39,772 bases of DNA from Robiginitomaculum sp. (lineage in GTDB: Bacteria > Pseudomonadota > Alphaproteobacteria > Caulobacterales > Maricaulaceae), in NCBI GenBank assembly GCA_021776595.1, contig JAJFFP010000014.1:1-39772 (forward strand). The letters run 5' to 3'. Positions 1 through 8,661 of this stretch are shown piece by piece. The notes beneath the pieces were generated by a model that saw only the letters and a program-made list of their open reading frames with translations, did not search any database and was not told where the DNA came from. Every line of letters begins with the position of its first letter. Positions within the stretch are counted from its first letter, which is position 1. Made by a program: the position numbers and the translations under genes.

Positions 1-36
1 GACATTTATCTTTTTCTCGAAGTTATAACTACAAAG

Positions 37-897
37 CTAAGATCGGCGAATAGGGCTAAAGGTTGATTGGCGCCGAATTTTTTGATCACGCAAAATAGTG
101 GTTTGACGAACGATATCAACACCGTTCATTTTTGCCTCAAATTCGACGTGATTAATTTCAGAATCATGACCATTAAAACAGCGGTGCATCGCATCAAGAA
201 TTTCAATTTCTTCAATTAATCTAGTGCGTGGCTTTGGGTTGTTGCGCGGACTGGGAATAGTGCCGGGAAAGGTATAGATACAGGGCGGTGGCAAGCGATA
301 TGGTCCAACCTCATTAATGCGTTCTGGGGTGTTCTTGACTTTTGGACAAACCTTAGCTGCGGTGTCACAAAGCCAATCCCATACGACAAGGCCATCCACC
401 TTTTTCTCTTCAGCAATAATATCAGCGGAAAAGCGGACATGTATGCCTGACCAAAGGTTGTGCCTAGGGTCAGAACCCTTGTTTTGACACACGCTCCAGA
501 CAATAAATTCATCGGCATGGGGCGGTCTCACTGAAACATTTGTATTGTTGCCATCTAGGCAACCCTTCAGTTCGATAGCTGCAATTTTCGAACTATTCAA
601 TGTGACGGAATAGTCATGACGGTTTTGACTTCCAGCCTCCACCCAATCCTTGATGAAACCGGCATCTACCATATGGTTTAATATATGTTGTACGAATTTC
701 TTTTTCTCGCCCATTCTTGCGGATATTTGGCCACGCACTCTCTGGATGGCACCTTCGAAAATACCGCTTTCATAAAACGCATTTTCAGAAAGGCCGTGAT
801 TGCCTATTAAATGACCTTGCGTTTTAAGATCGTCAGCGTAAGCATCGATTTTTTGTTTAAGAGCAGGGTCTTTTTGGCATGGGATTTCGTCAGTCAC
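37..897 (-). CDS. Putative type II restriction endonuclease
   Basis: This 286-residue protein has no family I can name. I call it a restriction enzyme because it directly follows a cytosine-C5 DNA methyltransferase on the same strand, with a 4-base overlap of the two genes. A possible PD-(D/E)xK nuclease core is visible: Asp95 in the segment HDYSVTL, followed after a hydrophobic strand by Glu109-Leu-Lys111 in AIELKG. No signal peptide or membrane segment is seen. The gene is visibly richer in A and T than the housekeeping genes to its right, which suggests that the cassette was acquired. The recognition sequence cannot be read from the protein. It could instead be another methyltransferase-linked nuclease such as a Vsr-like repair enzyme, but the length fits a full restriction enzyme better. 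Confidence 0.6.
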   Translation of the reverse strand: MTDEIPCQKDPALKQKIDAYADDLKTQGHLIGNHGLSENAFYESGIFEGAIQRVRGQISARMGEKKKFVQHILNHMVDAGFIKDWVEAGSQNRHDYSVTLNSSKIAAIELKGCLDGNNTNVSVRPPHADEFIVWSVCQNKGSDPRHNLWSGIHVRFSADIIAEEKKVDGLVVWDWLCDTAAKVCPKVKNTPERINEVGPYRLPPPCIYTFPGTIPSPRNNPKPRTRLIEEIEILDAMHRCFNGHDSEINHVEFEAKMNGVDIVRQTTILRDQKIRRQSTFSPIRRS

Positions 898-2054
898 GCC
901 ACCTCCATAACCTTGGATAAATTTTGGCTAACCAAAAATGGCTCAAAAATATGTTTTGTAATATAAGCCACAACGGGAACGGCCACGCCATCCCCGGTCA
1001 AATGGTATGCTTCATTGTATGCTTTAGGAAGCTTATAAGAATCGGGGAGACCCATTAGGCGAGCGGTTTCACGGGTTGAAAGTAATCTTGATCGAAGGTA
1101 ATCACCTTTTACAAGCATGATAAGTTGGCGACTAGAACCTCCTGCTGGTGTTCGAAGGCACCCCGCCATGTTATCAAATCTAATTTCAGCACGCTGGACT
1201 TTTATTCCGTGCTCATACCTAGTGCGCTTATAAATACCCCCAACCATCGGTACTTTCGCGGCTTTTGCCGTTTCAACTTTAGCCAAATTGACTTCATTCA
1301 TCATAGAAAGCAGTGCCGTTGTTTGCGCAGGTGTGTGCCAATCTGTGCTAACCGGGTTTTCCTCTATTATATCAAGAAAGTTTTGAGTCCGCTTTTTTGG
1401 CATAGGCATGTTCCACCAAACCCATTTTCTGGCCACCTGTTCTGAAAGCCTTTTATGAGCGTTTAATACCCCACTTGTATGCCAAGGATGTGCTGCTTTG
1501 CCATGGCGTAATGAATGGGGAACCTGTAAGTCTTCGCGTATAGCAACAAAAAACAGTCGGGGCCTAGAGTGGGGAAGAAACAATGCTGCATCAACAACAA
1601 AAGCGCCAAAATTATAACCCAAATTGCTTAAGGCGCTGCAGATAGAGTTAAAATCCGATCCCCCGTGAGAGGTTAATGTGCCCAATACATTTTCAAGACA
1701 AATGATCGCTGGGGGTCGCCCCCCATCCCTGAGGGATTGAATATGGGAAATGAACGGCCAAAAAGTGCCTGACCGATCTCCTCTTAAGCCAGCTCCGCCA
1801 CCAGCAAGCGACAAATCTTGACATGGAAAAGAGCCCCAGGCCAAATCAGGTTGTCCGGGCATATCTTCAGGAGAAATATTTCTTATGTCCTCGACAGTAA
1901 GGTCTTTACTCCCCCAATTAGCAGCATATGTTTTGGCTTTTTTGTGATCAAAGTCATTTGCAAAAAGGCAATTCCAGCCACTACCTAACCCGGCTCGAGC
2001 CATCCCACCGCCAGCAAAAAATTCGTAAAAAGAATGAGTCGGGCTGTTATCCAT
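894..2054 (-). CDS. DNA (cytosine-5-)-methyltransferase
   Basis: This 386-residue enzyme should transfer a methyl group from S-adenosylmethionine to C5 of cytosine in a specific DNA site and so protect the host from the nuclease encoded next to it. The ordered C5-methyltransferase motifs are all visible. Motif I is FFAGGG at residues 12-17. Motif IV is GSFPCQDLS at 74-82, with Cys78 as the catalytic nucleophile. Motif VI is ENV at 121-123. A motif VIII variant, SRPR, is at 163-166. Near the C-terminus are GLPDSY and the motif X-like GDGVAVPVV. The region between motifs VIII and IX should set target specificity. The methyltransferase comes first in the operon, which would let methylation precede nuclease production. 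No separate controller (C) protein gene is visible. The catalytic assignment is secure; the target site is unknown. Confidence 0.93.
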   Translation of the reverse strand: MDNSPTHSFYEFFAGGGMARAGLGSGWNCLFANDFDHKKAKTYAANWGSKDLTVEDIRNISPEDMPGQPDLAWGSFPCQDLSLAGGGAGLRGDRSGTFWPFISHIQSLRDGGRPPAIICLENVLGTLTSHGGSDFNSICSALSNLGYNFGAFVVDAALFLPHSRPRLFFVAIREDLQVPHSLRHGKAAHPWHTSGVLNAHKRLSEQVARKWVWWNMPMPKKRTQNFLDIIEENPVSTDWHTPAQTTALLSMMNEVNLAKVETAKAAKVPMVGGIYKRTRYEHGIKVQRAEIRFDNMAGCLRTPAGGSSRQLIMLVKGDYLRSRLLSTRETARLMGLPDSYKLPKAYNEAYHLTGDGVAVPVVAYITKHIFEPFLVSQNLSKVMEVA

Positions 2055-2102
2055 CGCGTTTTAATCCTACAGATAAAAAAGGAACAATTCAAGAACTAAA
2101 CA

Positions 2103-2121
2103 ACACTAGTTATCATAGTGT
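2103..2121. promoter_or_regulatory. Inverted repeat upstream of the restriction-modification operon
   Basis: ACACTA and TAGTGT form a perfect 6-base inverted repeat with a 7-base spacer, about 50 bases before the methyltransferase start and in a 97-base AT-rich gap. It could be an operator for restriction-modification control. It could also be a weak hairpin between the cassette and the epimerase gene. There is no T-tract, so a terminator is unlikely. Confidence 0.35.
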
Positions 2122-2151
2122 GTACGGGTCAGCAATTATTTTACGCTGATC

Positions 2152-3135
2152 CTAACCCCAAAGCGCAGGTTTGGGGGGTGAAATGAGGGCGCCGTCATAG
2201 GTCAGGCCCGGCTGGCGGTCATGATCCAGTAATAATGGCCCGTCCAGGTCAATATAATCGGCAAGGCTCGCCAGCATCATTGAAGGGGCCATGCCAAGCG
2301 ATGTGCCAACCATACAGCCAAGCATGATTTTCAGACCGCGTGTCTTGGCTTTACGGGCAAGGGTGATGGCCTGGCTAAGGCCACCGGTTTTATCGAGCTT
2401 GATATTGATGGCATCATATAGCCCGGCCAGCCGATCCAGGTCTTGAGAAGTATGCAGGCTTTCATCAGCGCAAAGGGGGATGGGAGAAGTAAAACCTTCC
2501 AGCACATGGTCCTGATTTGCAGGTAGAGGCTGTTCGATCAACGCGATATTAAAAGTGGCCAGTTTGGGCAACAGGTTTTTGAGTTGCGACAAATTCAGGC
2601 CTTCATTGGCATCCAGTATCAGGGCCGCATCCTTGCGGGCGGCCTTTATGGCGTTCAGGCGTTCAAGGTCCATCCCATCACCGGCCAGTTTCAGCTTCAA
2701 CAAAGAAAACTGATCCGCCTGCTTTGCTTTTTCGGCCATGATTGGCGGCGGATCAAGGGCGATGGTGAAGGCGGTTGGCAGCGGTTTTGGCGCTGGCAGT
2801 GCCGCGCGCTTCCAGACCGGAATACCGCTCAATTTGGCTTGTAGATCCCAAAGGGCGCAATCCAGCGCATTGCGCGCCGCCCCGGCGGGCAGGTGCGCTT
2901 GCAGGTCTTCTTTAGTCAGGCCGCTTTCAATGCGGTTGCGCAGCGCCTCGATTTGCCGAACCACGCTTTGCACACTTTCCCCGTAATGCGCATAGGGCAC
3001 ACACTCGCCGCGCCCGGTATGCCCATCGTGGTGCAGGGCTGCCATCACCGTATGGGCATGGGTTTTGCGGCCACGGGCAATGCGAAACGCACCGGTGATC
3101 GGCCATTTTTCACAGATAATCTCAAGCTGTCGCAT
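2152..3135 (-). CDS. Dipeptide epimerase (L-Ala-D/L-Glu epimerase type, enolase superfamily)
   Basis: This 327-residue protein belongs to the muconate-lactonizing subgroup of the enolase superfamily. The catalytic set is present. The Lys147-Leu-Lys149 motif (KLKL) lies on one face of the barrel. The metal ligands are Asp175 (LDANEG), Glu201 (IEQPLP) and Asp224 (CADES), and Lys246 (INIKLDK) is on the opposite face. The C-terminal DLDGPLLL segment is typical of the dipeptide epimerases, which interconvert L-Ala-D-Glu and L-Ala-L-Glu during recycling of cell-wall peptides. Substrate specificity in this family varies, so other dipeptides are possible. The ATG is preceded by an AAGGAAGGGG ribosome-binding stretch. 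The gene is transcribed alone, divergent from the Mla operon, and no other murein-recycling gene is adjacent. Confidence 0.88.
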   Translation of the reverse strand: MRQLEIICEKWPITGAFRIARGRKTHAHTVMAALHHDGHTGRGECVPYAHYGESVQSVVRQIEALRNRIESGLTKEDLQAHLPAGAARNALDCALWDLQAKLSGIPVWKRAALPAPKPLPTAFTIALDPPPIMAEKAKQADQFSLLKLKLAGDGMDLERLNAIKAARKDAALILDANEGLNLSQLKNLLPKLATFNIALIEQPLPANQDHVLEGFTSPIPLCADESLHTSQDLDRLAGLYDAINIKLDKTGGLSQAITLARKAKTRGLKIMLGCMVGTSLGMAPSMMLASLADYIDLDGPLLLDHDRQPGLTYDGALISPPKPALWG

Positions 3136-3188
3136 TTAGCCCCTTCCTTTGGCTTGACGCTCTGCCTCTGGCCTGATTGCGTAAGCCC

Positions 3189-4340
3189 ATGGCAGCAAAG
3201 CAAAAACAATCAGAGCCTATAGGCATCTTTCTTGACAGGAAAGACGGGCATGTAGTGCTGGTGCCTGCGGGCGATTGGGTGATGGATAATCTGGCCGCCA
3301 TCGATAAGGATTTGCGTGATCTGGAAGAGGAAATTGGCACCAGCCCTGCCGTTTTTGATGTGCGCGGTCTTGGCCGTATCGATCTGGCCGGGGCGTTTGT
3401 GCTGGGGCGCACGGTGCGCTCATGCGAACGACCGCACATGGAATTTCAATATATTGGCAAGCACAGTATAGCCCAAAAGCTGATGGCCGAGGCCGATGCC
3501 AATTCAGAGGTCTGCCCTTTGCCACCCCCGCCTCGCAATCTTCTTGATGAGGTGTTGACGCGTTCGGGGCGGGCGGTAATGCGCGCTTTGGACGAGGGGG
3601 TGCAGACGGCTGCCTTTCTGGGTCAGCTTTTGATGACGTTTGGGCGGGTGCTCACTCACCCACGGCGTATGCGCTGGAACGCGATTGTCAATGTGGCTGA
3701 AGAAGCCGGCGTAAATGCGTTGCCTATTATCGCGCTTCTTGCTTTTTTTATTGGTGCAGTGGTGGCATTTTTAGGGGCTAATTTGCTTACCCGCTTTGGC
3801 GCCTCACTTTTCACCGTGGATCTGGTGGCCTTGGCGGTTTTGCGTGAATTTGGGGTGATGATGATGGCCCTGATCCTCGCCGGGCGATCAAATTCGGCGT
3901 TTACCGCGCATATCGGTGCGATGAAAATGCGCCAGGAAATTGATGCCATGCAGGTCTTGGGCATGGATACGTTTGAGGTGTTGGTGCTGCCTCGCGTTAT
4001 TGCCTGCGTAGTGATGGCCCCGGTTTTGGCTTTTGCCGCAACCATTGCCGGTTTGATAGGCGGTGGTCTGGTGACCTGGGCGGTGCTTGATGTATCGCCT
4101 ACGCTTTTTGTCAGCCGAATGCAGGAAAATGTGCCGCTGGTACATTTCTGGGTTGGCATTGCCAAAGCCCCGGTTTTTGCCCTGGCCATATCCATTATTG
4201 GCTGCCGTCAGGGCCTGTTGGTCGAGGGCAATGTGCAATCGCTTGGCGAACGCACCACCGCCTCTGTGGTGCAGGCGCTGTTCACCGTGATCTTCATTGA
4301 TGCTGTGTTCGCCATGGTTTATCTGGAGTTGGGCCTGTGA
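3189..4340 (+). CDS. mlaE: MlaE-family ABC permease with N-terminal STAS domain
   Basis: This is the membrane subunit of an MCE/Mla-type lipid transporter that moves phospholipid or another lipid between the inner membrane and the periplasm. Residues up to about 110 form a soluble STAS-like domain, containing the segment VFDVRGLGRIDLAGA. It is followed by a permease of the MlaE family with about five membrane segments and the family segment of charged loop and Gly residues around GAMKMRQEIDAMQVLGM. In E. coli the STAS subunit MlaB is a separate protein; here the two are fused, as in many alphaproteobacteria. I chose ATG 3189 over a TTG four codons upstream; neither has a strong ribosome-binding site. 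It is the first gene of a four-gene operon and overlaps the next gene by 4 bases. Confidence 0.9.
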   Translation: MAAKQKQSEPIGIFLDRKDGHVVLVPAGDWVMDNLAAIDKDLRDLEEEIGTSPAVFDVRGLGRIDLAGAFVLGRTVRSCERPHMEFQYIGKHSIAQKLMAEADANSEVCPLPPPPRNLLDEVLTRSGRAVMRALDEGVQTAAFLGQLLMTFGRVLTHPRRMRWNAIVNVAEEAGVNALPIIALLAFFIGAVVAFLGANLLTRFGASLFTVDLVALAVLREFGVMMMALILAGRSNSAFTAHIGAMKMRQEIDAMQVLGMDTFEVLVLPRVIACVVMAPVLAFAATIAGLIGGGLVTWAVLDVSPTLFVSRMQENVPLVHFWVGIAKAPVFALAISIIGCRQGLLVEGNVQSLGERTTASVVQALFTVIFIDAVFAMVYLELGL

Positions 4341-5113
4341 GCGCGGACCCACACCAAAACATCATCGAAGTGCGCAATCTGACCAATGCGTTCGGGCCGC
4401 ATGTGGTGCATCAAAATCTTGATCTTGATGTTCGTCGCGGCGAGGTGTTGGGGCTGGTGGGTGGTTCCGGCACGGGTAAATCAGTGCTGATGAATACCAT
4501 TTTGGGACTGCGCAAACCGCAAGGTGGCCAGATCAGGGTATTGGGACATGATACGCAAAGCCCATCCAGTCGCCGGGGTCTGGAAAGTCGCTGGGGGGTG
4601 TTATTCCAGAACGGTGCCTTGTTTTCTTCCCTGACCGTCAAGGAAAATGTAATCCTGCCACTGCGCGAGCATACCCGGTTGCCGGAAAAGTTGATGAGCG
4701 AGCTGGCTGACATGAAAATCATGCTGGCCGGTCTGGAAGCCGATGCCGGGGTGAAACGGCCATCAGAGCTATCCGGCGGCATGTTAAAACGGGCGGCGCT
4801 GGCGCGGGCGCTGGCGCTGGATCCGGAATTATTATTTTTTGACGAGCCAACGTCCGGTCTGGATCCAATCAGCGCAGCAGCCTTTGATGAGCTGATTGGG
4901 CAATTGCAATCCACGCTTGACCTGAGCGTATTCATGATCACCCATGATCTGGACAGTCTTTATGCCATTTGTGACCGTGTGGCGGTTTTGGCCGATAAAA
5001 AAGTTGAGATTGTGGCACCGGTCAAAGACGTGGTAAAATCCGAACATCCATGGATACAGGCGTATTTTCATGGCAAGCGTGGGCGAAGCGTCATTGGAGA
5101 CAGCGGGAAATGA
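4337..5113 (+). CDS. mlaF: MlaF-family ABC transporter ATPase
   Basis: This 258-residue ATPase powers the MlaE permease. Walker A is GGSGTGKS at residues 42-49. The signature is LSGGM near residue 145, and Walker B runs into DEPTSGLDP near residue 168. The switch histidine lies in MITHDLDSL. The LSGGM signature with Met in place of Gln is usual in the MlaF group. The gene starts with GTG inside the stop of the permease gene (GTGA overlap), so translation is probably coupled. The C-terminal tail resembles the extension by which MlaF dimers are stabilised, but I cannot judge that from sequence alone. Confidence 0.93.
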   Translation: MSADPHQNIIEVRNLTNAFGPHVVHQNLDLDVRRGEVLGLVGGSGTGKSVLMNTILGLRKPQGGQIRVLGHDTQSPSSRRGLESRWGVLFQNGALFSSLTVKENVILPLREHTRLPEKLMSELADMKIMLAGLEADAGVKRPSELSGGMLKRAALARALALDPELLFFDEPTSGLDPISAAAFDELIGQLQSTLDLSVFMITHDLDSLYAICDRVAVLADKKVEIVAPVKDVVKSEHPWIQAYFHGKRGRSVIGDSGK

Positions 5114-5116
5114 GCT

Positions 5117-6076
5117 ATGGAATCTGAATCACGCTATGCACTGGTTGGTGCCTTTACGCTGGCTATCATTGCGGCTGCCGCCCTGTTTATCTTTTGGCTG
5201 GGCCAGGTCAGCTTTGATCAGGAATATGCCGAATATGATGTGGTGTTTGAAGGTCCGGTGCGCGGTTTGTCAAAGTCTGGTGAAGTGCGCTTTAACGGTA
5301 TCAAAGTCGGTGAAGTAACCAATCTGGGGCTGGACAAGGGTGATCCCAACAACAAGGTGATTGCCCGTATCCGGATATTTGCCGAAACCCCGATCAAACA
5401 GGACAGCTACGCCCAGCTTGAGCCCCAGGGCATTACCGGGCTTTCCTATATCCAGATCAATGGTGGTAGTGCCAACAGTCCGCCGCTCAAAAAGCAAGCG
5501 AATGCGCTTTATCCCAAAATACCCTCAAGGCAGGCGCAACTGGATGAGCTTTTTGCCGGTGCCGATGATATGATGCTGGCGGCCAATGCGGCGCTTGTGC
5601 GCATCAATACCCTGTTCAGCACCAAAAACATGTCGGCATTTTCCAATGTGCTGGAAAATATGGATACGGTTACGGCGCGTCTGGCTGCTGAAGAGACCCT
5701 GTTTTCTGACTTTGGAGACATGATCCGTTCAGCAGGCGAGGCCGCCGATGAGGCAGCCAGGGCGGCGATCACCGTTCAGGAAATTCTAACCAGTGGCAAT
5801 GAGGTGTTGTCCAAAGATGCCAAGGAAATGATCATGGCCTTCACCGATGCGGCCATACAATTGGAGGAGGCCTCGACCAAGGCCAATGCGTTTATGGACA
5901 AGGTAAGTGACCCTTTGACTGAATTCAGTCAGGAGGGGTTGAGCGAACTAACCCTGACGCTAACGCAATTGCGTTCCCTGACCCAGACGCTGGAGCAGAT
6001 CATGGAGGAGATAGACCGTAATCCCGGTGCGTTTATTGCCGGTGAGCCGGTCAAGGAAGTGGAGGTTCCGCGATGA
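5117..6076 (+). CDS. mlaD: MlaD-family MCE-domain protein
   Basis: This 319-residue protein is the periplasmic substrate-binding part of the lipid transporter. Residues 8-28 form a single N-terminal membrane anchor. An MCE domain follows at about 38-120, with the typical segments VRGLSKSGEVRFNGIKVG and GITGLSYIQI. The rest, to about residue 300, is largely helical and rich in Ala and Glu. That is the pattern of MCE proteins whose C-terminal helices form a tube or needle, longer than the single-domain E. coli MlaD. It starts 3 bases after the ATPase stop and its own stop overlaps the lipoprotein start. The substrate is not visible from the sequence. Confidence 0.92.
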   Translation: MESESRYALVGAFTLAIIAAAALFIFWLGQVSFDQEYAEYDVVFEGPVRGLSKSGEVRFNGIKVGEVTNLGLDKGDPNNKVIARIRIFAETPIKQDSYAQLEPQGITGLSYIQINGGSANSPPLKKQANALYPKIPSRQAQLDELFAGADDMMLAANAALVRINTLFSTKNMSAFSNVLENMDTVTARLAAEETLFSDFGDMIRSAGEAADEAARAAITVQEILTSGNEVLSKDAKEMIMAFTDAAIQLEEASTKANAFMDKVSDPLTEFSQEGLSELTLTLTQLRSLTQTLEQIMEEIDRNPGAFIAGEPVKEVEVPR

Positions 6077-6681
6077 GGACGATCTTACTGGTTTTGGCAG
6101 CATCCATGATGTTGGTATCGTGTATTTCTGTATTGCCAAAACCTGGGCCAGACCCGGATACTTTTCGCCTGAGTGAAATTGTATTGCCGTCTCAACTGGC
6201 TTCAACGCCGGTGGTCTTGGTGGAATTGCCATCAAGCCCCAAGGTCTTGCGTAATAACCGCATTGCCATTGTGCAGGGGTCGCAAGGTATTGCTTATACG
6301 GCCGGGGCGCGCTGGGCCGCTCCGGTGCCACAACTGGTCAGTGAATTATTGACAGATGAGCTGCTGGCCACGGGTGCCTTGAATGTGGTTTCGCCGCAAG
6401 AAGGTGTGCATCCGCGCTTCGCCCTGATTACCGAAATCCGCCATTTTGAAATCGTTTATGATCAGGGCATGGACGCCGCTCCATTGGGGAGGGTTGAAAT
6501 TCGCGCTAAACTGATCGACCGTCATGGTCGAGTATTAATGGCGCTTGGGCATTTTGATGCCAATTCCCGCGCTGATGACAACCGCCTGGGTGCCATCGCC
6601 GCCGCGATTGATCGTGCGGCACATCAGGTCGGTCAGGAATTGGGGGCGTGGGCCGCCAAAGAACTGGCCAGTGCGGATTAG
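6073..6681 (+). CDS. ABC-transport auxiliary lipoprotein (PqiC/YmbA type)
   Basis: This 202-residue protein has a lipoprotein signal with lipobox LVSC, putting the acylated cysteine at residue 17. The body matches the ABC-type transport auxiliary family: a segment VVLVELPSSPKVLRNNRIA, then repeated mention of the 'W-x-PVPQLVSELL' type region, and a C-terminal helix ending in an AAAIDRAAHQVGQEL-like stretch. In the PqiABC and related systems such a lipoprotein sits in the outer membrane and receives the MCE tube. As the last gene of this operon it probably does the same here. Its stop codon overlaps by 4 bases the stop of the convergent ABC exporter gene, leaving no room for an intergenic terminator. 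Confidence 0.85.
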   Translation: MRTILLVLAASMMLVSCISVLPKPGPDPDTFRLSEIVLPSQLASTPVVLVELPSSPKVLRNNRIAIVQGSQGIAYTAGARWAAPVPQLVSELLTDELLATGALNVVSPQEGVHPRFALITEIRHFEIVYDQGMDAAPLGRVEIRAKLIDRHGRVLMALGHFDANSRADDNRLGAIAAAIDRAAHQVGQELGAWAAKELASAD

Positions 6682-8435
6682 GCTTTGCTTTGCTCTTTGA
6701 CCAATTGCGCATAAAGGCCACCGGCGGCCATTAAGGCCTCGTGCGTGCCGTCTTCGGCAATCCGGCCCTGATCCAGAACCACAATATGATCGGCATGGCG
6801 CACACTGGAAAGGCGGTGCGCGATTAAAATCGTGGTGCGGCCTTTGCGCAGGCGCTCCAGTGCACCCTGCACTCTGGCTTCTGTCTTGGCATCCAGTGCG
6901 CTGGTGGCTTCATCAAGCAGTAAGATAGGGGCATCTTTTAGAAGCGCGCGGGCCAGGGAAATTCGCTGTTTCTGCCCGCCCGAAAGGCGGTGGCCATGTT
7001 CGCCGACCTGCGTATCATAACCCTGGGGCTGGCTCTGGATGAATTCATGGGCATCGGCGCCTTTGGCGGCCTCAATAATATCATCCAATGGGGCATCCAG
7101 CCTGCCAAAGGCAATATTATCTTTTATGGTTCCGTCAAACAATACTGCATCCTGACTAACCAGGGCGATGGAACGGCGCAAGCTGGCAAGGGTAACGGCA
7201 TTGATGGGGGTTTGATCGATCCGTATTTCGCCTTTATCGGGATCATAAAGCCGTGGCACAAGATTAAGCACACTGGTTTTGCCCGCGCCCGATGGTCCGA
7301 CCAGCGCCAGGGTGGTACCGGGATTTACGGTAAAGCTGATACCCTTCAGCACCGCTTCATTATTCTGATAGGCCAGGTGCACATTGGAAAATGACAATTT
7401 GCCTTTTGTAATGCGAAGCGCGCCCGCTTGGGGGCGATCCTTGATATGCGGCTCGGTATCGATTTGCGCAAAAATGCGTTCCAGCGCCGCTGCGCCTTCC
7501 TGCCAGACCGCGCTCAAAGTGCCAATGGCTCGTAATGACGGGGCCATAACCGCCAGCGCACTGATAAAGCCGATCAGATTGGCAACGGGCGAGCCACCAG
7601 TGCCTGTCCGCCAGCCAGCAAAGACCAGCACGGCGGCAAAGGCAAGCCCGCCGGTAAATTCCAGTATAGGGTCTATCTGCGCTTTCTTTTTGATCAGTTT
7701 GTAGCTTAACGCCCGGCGTTCTTCAAAGCTCCTGGCGGCACGGGCCTGCTCATACGGTTCAAGTTGATTGACCTTGATCATCCGCGCCCCGGAAATGCTT
7801 TCGGTCAGCAAAGCGGTCAGGCGGCCCATTTGTGCCTGTGTCCGTGCCGACACGGTGCGCACGGTTTTGCCGATCCGGGTCACTGGAAAGCTGATCAGCG
7901 GGTAAAGCACAAAGACAAGAAGCGCCAGCAACCAGTCCACCCAGATCATAAAGGCAATGGCCCCGATTACGGTCAGGGTATCGCGCACCAGATTGGTTAA
8001 AAGGCGCGACAGGGCTTCGCGCACCAGATTAATATCATTGGTCAGGCGCGAGACCCATTGCCCGGCGGGCACCTTGCTGATCTGGCCAAAGTCGGCGCGC
8101 AATAAATGCCCGAACATGGTGTTTTGCAGACGCGTGGTAATGCGCAATGCAATGGCATTGGTAATCAGGGTCTGGCCATAGAGCGATATGGCCTTGAACA
8201 GGCTAAGCGCAATAATGGCGAGCGGGACAAGGCGTAAAATGCGCGGGTCGTGATCATCCAGCAGGGTAACGGCCCAACGCACCACAACGGGGTAGAGCGA
8301 ATTAGCCATCGCCACCAGCGCCATTAGGGCAAAAGCCAGCAACAGAAAAGGCCAGTGCGGCCATACCCATTGCCGCCAGAACCGTTTGCCAGTCGATGTG
8401 TTTTTACGCGCCGTGATGGTCGTGTTCCGGATCAA
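6678..8435 (-). CDS. MsbA-like ABC exporter, fused permease and ATPase
   Basis: This 585-residue half-transporter has six membrane segments in residues ~30-320 and an ATPase domain in ~350-580. Walker A is GPSGAGKTS near residue 378, the signature is LSGGQKQR near 483, Walker B is ILLLDEATSALD near 503, and the switch is AHRLS. The length and motif order match MsbA and the multidrug/lipid exporters. MsbA flips lipid A core and phospholipid, but context does not prove this substrate here. It is the last gene of the pmbA operon and its 5' end overlaps the DUF4170 gene by 32 bases. A general lipid or drug exporter is an equally good description. Confidence 0.9.
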   Translation of the reverse strand: MIRNTTITARKNTSTGKRFWRQWVWPHWPFLLLAFALMALVAMANSLYPVVVRWAVTLLDDHDPRILRLVPLAIIALSLFKAISLYGQTLITNAIALRITTRLQNTMFGHLLRADFGQISKVPAGQWVSRLTNDINLVREALSRLLTNLVRDTLTVIGAIAFMIWVDWLLALLVFVLYPLISFPVTRIGKTVRTVSARTQAQMGRLTALLTESISGARMIKVNQLEPYEQARAARSFEERRALSYKLIKKKAQIDPILEFTGGLAFAAVLVFAGWRTGTGGSPVANLIGFISALAVMAPSLRAIGTLSAVWQEGAAALERIFAQIDTEPHIKDRPQAGALRITKGKLSFSNVHLAYQNNEAVLKGISFTVNPGTTLALVGPSGAGKTSVLNLVPRLYDPDKGEIRIDQTPINAVTLASLRRSIALVSQDAVLFDGTIKDNIAFGRLDAPLDDIIEAAKGADAHEFIQSQPQGYDTQVGEHGHRLSGGQKQRISLARALLKDAPILLLDEATSALDAKTEARVQGALERLRKGRTTILIAHRLSSVRHADHIVVLDQGRIAEDGTHEALMAAGGLYAQLVKEQSKA

Positions 8436-8661
8436 TCAGGCGGTGGGCATGGATTATAAAATAACGCATATGGGCATTATCTACGGTTTGCTGCGCTGCT
8501 GATTTCCAGGCGTTATAGGCGCTGGCATGGTCGGGAAAGGCACCAATATAGTCGAGTTTGGTCAAGTCCTTGAAATAGACCGTGTTTACATCGTCCAGCT
8601 CGCCACCAATGACGATGTGCAAAAGTTGTTTGTCGTTTTTGCGCTGAAGTGGTGAGTTCAT
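8404..8661 (-). CDS. DUF4170 family protein
   Basis: This 85-residue soluble protein matches my recollection of the alphaproteobacterial DUF4170 family. It has an LHIVIGGELDD opening, then KLDYIGAFPDHASAYNAWKS, then the near-invariant TVDNAHMRYFIIHAHRL. The function is unknown. The ATG at 8661 is preferred over upstream in-frame codons because it gives the family N-terminus and forms an ATGA overlap with the phosphatase stop. The position between an inositol-phosphatase-like gene and an MsbA-like exporter recurs in my memory of alphaproteobacteria, which hints at an envelope role, but that is inference. Confidence 0.85.
   Translation of the reverse strand: MNSPLQRKNDKQLLHIVIGGELDDVNTVYFKDLTKLDYIGAFPDHASAYNAWKSAAQQTVDNAHMRYFIIHAHRLIDPEHDHHGA

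Noticed and set aside
2127-2151. A 7-base stem (one G-U pair) with an AT-rich loop before the epimerase stop
   Set aside because: It has no T-tract on either strand and is short, so I do not call it a terminator.
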